DNA from: Tetracentron sinense
Lineage: Eukaryota; Streptophyta; Magnoliopsida; Trochodendrales; Trochodendraceae
Direction of reading: 5' to 3'
Assembly: GCA_015143295.1 (NCBI GenBank)
Contig: CM026570.1
Coordinates: 10,812,047-10,876,046 of the forward strand
DNA length: 64,000 nt
Shown here: positions 57,704 through 64,000 of the stretch, one piece after another
Layout of the letters: the number at the start of each line of letters is the position of its first letter
Numbering within the stretch: position 1 is the stretch's first letter
Made by a program: the position numbers and the translations under genes
The notes under the pieces: model-generated
The model's database searches: none
Seen by the model: only the letters and a program-made list of their open reading frames with translations
Told to the model about the DNA's origin: nothing

Positions 57704-58730
57704 TGTCAAAGGTCTTAAAAGAGGAGCAAAACGGCCCAAACAAATTCACTTTGGGCCATCCAATGAGTCCGTGTGTGCGTCAAGCATAAGCTCATTCTCT
57801 TTTAATCATAACCACGTAAGAAGTGGAATGCTTTATAAGCACACACATCCTAATCTAAGTTTTTAATGTAAGACCAGATAGAAACACAAGAATGCTGTTT
57901 TTGTTTTACAAATAGCAAAAACACAACAAGTGCGCTAAATTAACATGTTATGATAATTTTGTCGAGTAAGGGTGAAATGATTGTTGAGCATGTGGCTCAA
58001 ATTAAGACTTCATGTTCTTTTAGGATTTTTTTAATGATATATATATATTTACACACACACGCTTAGGGTTTATAAATAGGGATTAGAGAAAAGTTAGAGA
58101 AAGGTTTGAGGGAAGGAGATAAAGATTCTTCTTTGGGTTTTTTGAGAATATGACTTGAGAAGAGTGTACAATACAAGGTTTGGGCTTGAGTTAGGATAAT
58201 ATGGGAGGATAGAGTGTTCTTGTACTGGTTTCTCAGGTTAAAAAAGTGATCGGATCTTGGCCCGTGGATGTAGGCAAGGTTATTTGCCGAACCACGTTTA
58301 TCTTGTATTCCTTCTGTTAATTTTATTTGGGGGTGTGCTTGTTTATTTTTCTGTTAGATTGGTTCTATTGATCCCTTCCACCAAAGGATTTTTTCATCAG
58401 TGATAAAGTTTGTTTATAATTCCGCATTCTAGCTCGAACAACTGGTATCAGAGCTCTAGGGATATTTTTCAATGACGTTGAAAAATTCTGGATAACTTTT
58501 TGTGGAGAAGTTTGATTGAAAGTGAAGTTTCATTCTGTGTCAAAGGAGAGTGAAGGACATCCTAGTTCATCAGAGTCTAGCCTGCAGGGTGTTGAAGGAG
58601 GAATCCGACAAACTGAAAAGATGCTTAAAGCAGATTGGGAAGACATTGAGGCGAAGACAGTCAACACAATATGCCTCTGTCTTGCGGATAATGTGACGTA
58701 TAACGTTATGATCAGGAATCATCACTAGAA
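57704..58730 (+). mobile_element. Copia 5' LTR, primer site and gag fragment (truncated)
   Basis: Putative LTR 57704-58440 (tgtcaaagg…ctcgaaca) has a TATA-like tataaatag at 58071. It is followed by the initiator-Met-type primer site tggtatcagagctc (58443). Gag remnants follow: KFD at ~58510, RVKDILVHQSLA in another frame, and EDIEAKTVNTICLCLADNVT at 58640-58699. It stops near 58730 without pol or 3' LTR. Confidence 0.7.
58443..58456 (+). promoter_or_regulatory. Copia primer-binding site
   Basis: tggtatcagagctc, complementary to the 3' end of plant initiator tRNA-Met, two bases after the LTR. Confidence 0.8.
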
Positions 58731-59348
58731 CACTAGAAGAAGTTGGACTTTGAAGCTTAGGCTCACACATCCTTATAAGCCTTCAAAAGTTAATTTGAAA
58801 AGTCGGAGCTTATTTAGGCAAAAAGCTAAACTAGGGGTCTGTTTTGTTAAATTCCTAGTTTTAGCATAAAAAAACTAGGGGCCTCTTAATTCCTAAGGAT
58901 TGTAGGAACCAAGTTGTGTGGGTTCTTCCCTTTGGTCTGAGCATTTGAAGGTCAGGATCTCTTCTAAGCTATTAAATCCGTACAAAAACTGATTTGATCG
59001 TAGCCTTTAAACACTCATGGCCATGGGAAGAGCACATGCGATTCGGATTGTATAGCTTAGTATTCCTTTACAATTTTGTTAAAAGTAAATAAAACACTGA
59101 ATTTCATTGAAAATGGAATTTAAGCAATGACAATAGTCCATATTTGCCCCAACATGGAAGCCCCAACTAAGTAGCTCAATATCAGCATCATTACAAAATA
59201 GAAAAAGAAGTTGGAGCAGAAGTACCCAGAGGATTATTATTCATGGTGGAGCTTGGATCCATCATCCTCACGTAGATGTCCTATGCCATTCCTCCCCTAG
59301 TAGTAATAGAAATAGCAACAAGATTATTCATGATAGTATTGATGCAAA
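58731..59348 (-). other. 3' flank of the ketoacyl-CoA synthase gene
   Basis: No gene. The proximal part is presumably the 3' UTR of the gene on the minus strand; nothing else is recognised. Confidence 0.5.
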
Positions 59349-59537
59349 CTAGGGCTCTTGAACTGGGAACCTATCAATCTCAGCAGTCCAAGGATTCCCC
59401 TCCATTGCAGGATCAACGTTTCTCAACGCCCGCCAAATTCCACTGTTGCACTTGAACCCCGACCCAAATGCAATCTGCCACAGGCGATCACCCTTCTTGA
59501 TCCTCCCCTTAGCCTCAGAGTATGCGAGTTCGTACCA

Positions 59538-60110
59538 TTACGAACTACTCGAAGTGTTCCCAAACTTATAAAGAGCCATCCTTGAAGGCTCCATGTGCCA
59601 ATCAGTAAGCTCCAGGTTCTTCTGTAGGTTGTCCAGGACAGCCCTTCCTCCTGCATGGATGCAGAAATGTTCGAAGGCAAGCTTGAAATTGGGAGTATAA
59701 GGCTTTATCTTCATCTTAAGTACCTTTTTTTCGACCAAATTGGCGAAGAAAGCGAGTTGTTCCGACACAGGGAGGACTAGAGGAGCTAGTGTAGCGATGT
59801 TTGTCTTAAGTGCATCTCCAGCAGTTGTAGGGAGGTCTTTTGTGAGCTTTACTCCAACTCTTCCTTTGTCATCTTCTTCCTGATAAGCGCATGTGTAGCC
59901 GCGATCATCGGTACCCTTATGTGTGCGTACCGTGTGGATGAGTTCGTACTTGGAAGAGCAGTGATCGGAAACCCTGTTGGAGAGGAGAATGGCAGCTCCT
60001 CCCATGCGGAAGAGGCAGTTCGAGACGAGCATCGAGCGGGTGTTGCCACTGTACCAACCATGGGTTATGTTCTCTGTGCTTATTACTAATGCATAGCAAT
60101 TGGGGTGAAC
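59538..60110 (-). CDS. Ketoacyl-CoA synthase exon 2, up to the premature stop
   Basis: Starts [20 protein letters not shown] after acceptor ccgcag. Holds [16 protein letters not shown], the His motif HFCIHAGG and FGNTSSSS, then TAA. The homologous reading frame continues to 59349. Confidence 0.88.
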   Translation of the reverse strand, partial: VHPNCYALVISTENITHGWYSGNTRSMLVSNCLFRMGGAAILLSNRVSDHCSSKYELIHTVRTHKGTDDRGYTCAYQEEDDKGRVGVKLTKDLPTTAGDALKTNIATLAPLVLPVSEQLAFFANLVEKKVLKMKIKPYTPNFKLAFEHFCIHAGGRAVLDNLQKNLELTDWHMEPSRMALYKFGNTSSSS

Positions 60111-60451
60111 CTGCGGGACAAAAAACATTCATTTCGTTATAGTTCTGTTTTGACTTACACACAATATATGAGGGCCATAATGCAGTCTTGGCAAACTTAA
60201 AAACTTATTAGTTAATTCGTAGCGGTAGCGGTAGCGGGTAATGGTATATCCAAGTTGGTATCCGATTAATCGAATTTGATTAAATTTGTTGTGACGGATA
60301 GTGAAATAGAGTATTTGTATTGAATTGAAATATTCGAATTTGGATAATACTAAAATTTGGATAGTATCAAAATTATTTGATTAAAAAATTTTAAAGGAAG
60401 AAATAATGCCAAAAAAATATAAACTTTATTTAAAAATGACATTAATATTTT

Positions 60452-60601
60452 GGACTTTGCTACTAAGACCGTCTAAGGGCTGAGGATAGCATGAGATTTC
60501 AGGTGGGGTCCATTTTCACATGGTGGGCCCGCCTGAATTCCTGTGCTTGGGCACGAGGTCTTGGTGGTCTCAGCCCTAACATGGTCCCAATAACATTTCC
60601 A
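60452..60601. mobile_element. Mutator-like MITE in the KCS intron
   Basis: Starts ggactttgctactaagacc and ends with the inverse-like cccaataacatttcc; perfect 9-bp TSD taatatttt (60443-60451, 60602-60610). Relative of 31895-32061. The rest of the 815-bp intron is AT-rich. Confidence 0.82.
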
Positions 60602-60925
60602 TAATATTTTATCCCCATCTATATCTAAAATAACAATTTAATATCTTAAAATTATATAAAAAAGTATAGATTGATATTTTAGTTTTGCAAAGTTATAATA
60701 TTATATATAAATTCTATAGTATATAATATACGAGTTCATAATCGGTTATATCAAATAGTAAAAGAATTATTTGATTTCGTTGAATATCTATTCGGATAAT
60801 TATCGGAATAAACGAATTCAGATATTAACGGGAGACAGGAATATATTTGTACACCCCTATCAGTATATCCAAGCATGACATTTCTAGTTCATATATTGAC
60901 TTATATGAAAATAAAGAACACCAAC

Positions 60926-61498
60926 TTGGAGGAGGGTCTTGGCAAGGTCGATAGAAATGATTCCAGCACTGCAACCCATGCCACCAAGATTGTAGCTCAA
61001 GATATTATTCCTGAGTTTGTAACGATTTACGACAGTCGTAGCGAGAGACGGGGTGGGATTAAAAAGGCTACAATTAACGATCAGAATGCCTATATCCTTA
61101 ACCATCACCGCAGTCTTGGCTAAGAGATTGTCAATGGCCCCAAAAACCACCATCTCTGTCTCCTTGGTCGCCTCAGCCATGGATGGGTCGAGTGGCATCT
61201 TCCAGAAGGCTTCGGGTAAGTATGATTGCCCAATTCCCGACTTCTCCAAGATTTTCTTTAGAAATTCTAAGCTCTCTTCAGAAAACACTCCCAGCAGTTT
61301 GGCTCGCTCGAGGAGATCTTCGTGAGTGCCCATTAAAGCATCTTCGGGCTTGTAACATGCGAAATCGACTAGGAAAATCTTACGACGGCGAGTCATGTAG
61401 TAAAATTTAGCGAGGAAGATGATGAGTATTGAACAAAAGATTGCAGTCGAGAGATGTCCAGAGAACAAGACCAGGAGAGGAGTAAGGAAGAGAGACAT
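60926..61498 (-). CDS. Ketoacyl-CoA synthase exon 1
   Basis: 191 codons from ATG (61496-61498) to …DLAKTLLQ before the donor gttggt. Intact frame: FAE1_CUT1_RppA-type N-terminal domain with the catalytic Cys176. Gene symbol withheld because subfamily members cannot be told apart here. Confidence 0.9.
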
Positions 61499-61681
61499 GG
61501 TGTGGGATATCTTGGCTTCTTTGAAAGTTTCAGGGAAAGGAACGGAAACCCAAATTCAGATAATTATCAAACTGCACAAGCTACTTAGATTGAGATTGTG
61601 CTGAAAGAAGAAAAAGAAGAGATTAGAGCTTTTAGTGTGCTTCAAACAAGGGAGATGTGCAAGGTTATATATAGAACGTGG
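61499..61681 (-). promoter_or_regulatory. KCS 5' UTR and truncated native promoter
   Basis: 183 bp between the KCS ATG and the Copia LTR. Contains the TATA box and a C/T-rich leader (ctcttctttttcttctttc on the minus strand). Everything further upstream is retrotransposon, so native distal promoter elements are displaced. Confidence 0.65.
61666..61673 (-). promoter_or_regulatory. TATA box of the KCS gene
   Basis: tatatata in the context ctatatataacc (minus strand), 168 bp before the ATG: a normal plant spacing if transcription starts near 61640. The adjacent Copia LTR ends only 8 bp upstream. Confidence 0.7.
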
Positions 61682-62235
61682 TGTCGGAAAAAACACACTT
61701 TTCCTCCTGTATGTAAATTAAAAATAATTACTACAATAAAAGTAAGGAAAACAAACACAAATGCACAATATTTTTAACATGAAAAACCTTCAAGATAAAG
61801 GGAAAAATCACGGGATACTAGTCCAGGAAAAACTTCCACATGTGAATAATGATATTACAAAATCACTCAAGAATACACACTACTCTTGGATACCAACTCA
61901 TCAAAAAATGGTGAAAATCTAAAATACAAGAAAATGTATTTCCCTTACCTAAAATGGTAGATGACACAATCTTGATCTTCACATAAGAGTGACTTCAAAA
62001 GTTGGTTGATTGCTTTCTTCCATTTTTCTTCTTTTTCACATATGTGGTTTTCTTAGGAAAAAAAAAAGAGGTTAACCAAAAATGAGAGATGGAGAGATTT
62101 CTCCCAACCGTACACTTCGCAAAGAAGAGAGAGTGGGAGTGGGGGACAAAGCATTTAATGCCCCTACCAAACATAGAAAAGCTTGGCCATGCAAGCAAAT
62201 GGGCCCCACTTCCTCATAAAAGAGGAAACCCATCA
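61682..62235 (-). repeat. Copia 3' LTR
   Basis: In minus-strand sense it begins TGATGGGTTTCC right after the purine tract gtcggagggagagtt (62236-62250) and ends …CCGACA at 61682, 554 bp. The adjoining five host bases are cgtgg; the second TSD copy would lie beyond the window. Confidence 0.78.
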
Positions 62236-64000
62236 AACTCTCCCTCCGACTTATGATGAAGGATCTATCCCACCCAAGTCTGCAATTCCTTTGCAAAACT
62301 TGTACTTGTCTTTAGGGAGACTCTTCGTCATCATATCTGAGCCATTCTTATCGGTATGGATCATTTCAAGGTGTAGTAATTTCTTTTTTTAACACATCTC
62401 GAATCCAATGATGTCTTACCTTAATGTGTTTAGACTTGGAATGGAAACTTGAATTCTTACTCAAGTGAATAACAGTTTGACTATCACAGTGAACAACATA
62501 CCAGCTTTGTTCCAAACTAAGTTCTTCCAAGAACCTCTTCATTTATAACATTTCCTTACAAGCTTTTGTACCTGTGATGTACTCTGCTTCTGTGGTAGAC
62601 AAAGCCACACACTTTTGCAATTTGGACTGCTAAGATACAACTCCCTCTACAAAGGTAAACAAATGCCCTAAAGTAGACTTCTTATGATCAAGGTCACCTG
62701 CCATGTTTGAATCTGTGAATCCCTTCAACTCAGGCTTAGATATTCCAAAGCACAAGCACACTTTAGAAGTGCCTCTAACATATCAAAGAATCCACTTAAC
62801 TGCTTCCCAATGTTCCTTACTTGGATTTGAAAGAAACCTACTTACAACACCAACCACATGTGCAATATCCGACCTTGTGCAAACCATTGCATACATGAAA
62901 CTTCCAACAACTGAAGCATATGAAACCTTTTTTTTTTATGTATCTTCTCTTTTCTTCACTTGAAGGACTCTACTTTTTACTTAGCTTGAAATGACTTACA
63001 AGTGGAGTGCTAACTGGTTTAGCATTCTTCATTTGGAATTTCTCAAGTACCTGCTCTATGTACATTTCTTGTGATAGCCACAATTTCTTGGCTTTCCTAT
63101 CACAAAAGATTATCATGCCCAACATTTGCTTTGCCGCTCCTAAGTCTTTCATGTCAAAAGACTTGTTTAGGCTTTTCTTTAACCTGTCAATCATGTCAGC
63201 ATCTTGACCAACGATCAACATAAAACAAGAGAATAATGAAGTCACCATTAAAAAATCTTCTAAAGTAAACACAATGATCCAAGTTTGATCTTTGGTACTC
63301 ATGATCCATCATAAATGAATCGAACTTCTTGTACCACTGTCTTGGTGCTTGTTTAAACCCGTATAAGCTTTTCTTAACTTGCAAATCATGTGTTCTTTAC
63401 CCATGACTTCAAAACCTCGTGGTTGCTCCATGTATAACTCTTCATTCAAATCTCCATGAAGGAATGCGGTCTTGATATCTAGTTGCTCAATTTCTAAATT
63501 TAAGCTTGCCACCAAACCCAAAATAATCCGAATAGATGACATTTTGTCTACAGGAGAAAAAATCTCATCAAAGTCAATTCATTTTTTTATGCCCAAAGCC
63601 TTTCACAACTAATCGTGCCTTGTATCGCCTTTTCTTTCCATTTTCTTCATGTTTTACCTTGAATACCCTTTTGTTTTTCAAAGCATTTCTTCCTCTTGGT
63701 AGCTCAATAAGATTATAAGTATGGTTCTTATGCAATGAGTCAATCTCATTTTGCATAGCTTTCAACCACAAACCCTTGTGCATATCAACTTGAGCTTCTT
63801 GAAAAGTTTCTGGTTCATCTTCATTTGTAACCATCACATACTCATTTTGAAAATATCTACTTGAGAGTATTCTCTTTCTAGTAGATCTTCTCAATTATTA
63901 TTCAGATAACTCTTCTTCATTAGAGGGTTGCTCCCCCTCTTCAACATCATCTTGTTCATTCCCATTTTCAAGAGACTCTTTTATACAATTTTCATGTTGC
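61682..64000 (-). mobile_element. Copia retrotransposon, 3' part (continues past window)
   Basis: On the minus strand: integrase-RT acidic linker (63895-64000), RT start RRSTRKRILSS…LVVKGFGHKK (63574-63894), KMSSIRIILGLVASLNLEIE and QLDIKTAFLHGDL (63309-63542), KKSLYGFKQAPRQWYKKFDS (63196-63384), FDMKDLGAAKQMLGM (62970-63302), an RNase H remnant with CVALSTTEAEYITG (~62560-62620), a purine tract, then the 3' LTR. Defects: an extra A in an A7 run plus a TGA near 63575; a one-base loss near 63380; an 11-bp deletion between atgttgat repeats near 63215 that removes part of YVDD; many stops in RNase H. Inactive. Confidence 0.88.

Larger units (their letters stand above)
59349..61498 (-). pseudogene. 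FAE1-type 3-ketoacyl-CoA synthase with a premature stop
   Basis: Two exons (61498-60926 and 60110-59538; one GT-AG intron) encode 381 residues. Family role: the condensing enzyme of microsomal very-long-chain fatty-acid elongation, for waxes, suberin or seed lipids. One or two N-terminal membrane segments (about residues 5-35) precede LVDFACYKP. The catalytic triad is visible: Cys176 in NLGGMGCSAG, His343 in [10 protein letters not shown], Asn376 in KFGNTSSSS. At codon 382, where the family has Leu/Ile, there is TAA (59538-59540). The frame then stays open for 62 conserved codons ([37 protein letters not shown]) to the natural TAG at 59349. Without the stop the protein would be ~444 aa, shorter at the N-terminus than typical ~490-510. 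A single T-to-A change from TTA would explain the stop; sequencing error is possible. Confidence 0.88.

Overview
The window is nuclear DNA of a flowering plant, probably a dicot or early-diverging eudicot; the species cannot be read from it. It holds two host genes with GT-AG introns. The rest is plant transposable elements (L1 LINEs, Copia, Gypsy and a non-autonomous LTR element, solo LTRs, hAT, Mutator-like, Harbinger-like and CACTA elements, SINEs) plus a satellite array. No prokaryotic operon, CRISPR array or multi-gene defence-type system is present.

Positions 2-28301 (+) are one gene: the orthologue of LFR (LEAF AND FLOWER RELATED), an armadillo-repeat subunit of plant SWI/SNF chromatin remodellers. 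Eight exons join in frame into 428 residues and a stop; only the N-terminus lies before the window. Intron 2 is 17.1 kb and intron 4 is 8.4 kb, both filled by nested transposons. Intron 2 holds a near full-length L1 (1576-9957, bounded by a 12-bp target-site duplication, TSD) that itself contains two DNA elements. It also holds a decayed hAT transposase gene that was split by a TIR element carrying a solo LTR. Five hAT-type MITEs sharing the terminus CATARTNAC all sit in these two introns.

Positions 28302-43000 are intergenic: LINE, SINE and MITE remnants; a young non-autonomous LTR element with two nearly identical 1.5-kb LTRs (33100-37142, TSD gagac); a disrupted array of a unit of about 200 bp; two abutting perfect palindromes; and a 74-bp copy of the first exon of the ketoacyl-CoA synthase gene found 21 kb away.

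Positions 43670-56775 are a satellite with a monomer of about 179 bp, arranged in a higher-order repeat of about 1.36 kb (seven full monomers plus one shortened monomer). It is interrupted by two related solo LTRs with perfect 5-bp TSDs; the second contains another solo LTR and five short hairpin cassettes. A CACTA end with a dense subterminal inverted-repeat array follows (to 57688), then a Copia 5' LTR with primer site and gag fragment (57704-58730).

Positions 59349-61498 (-) are a two-exon FAE1-type 3-ketoacyl-CoA synthase gene. All three catalytic residues are present, but a TAA codon six residues after the catalytic Asn removes the last 62 codons. A Copia element (61682 to beyond the window end, same strand) is inserted 8 bp upstream of the gene's TATA box. 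Its reverse transcriptase is broken by frameshifts and an 11-bp deletion through the YVDD site.
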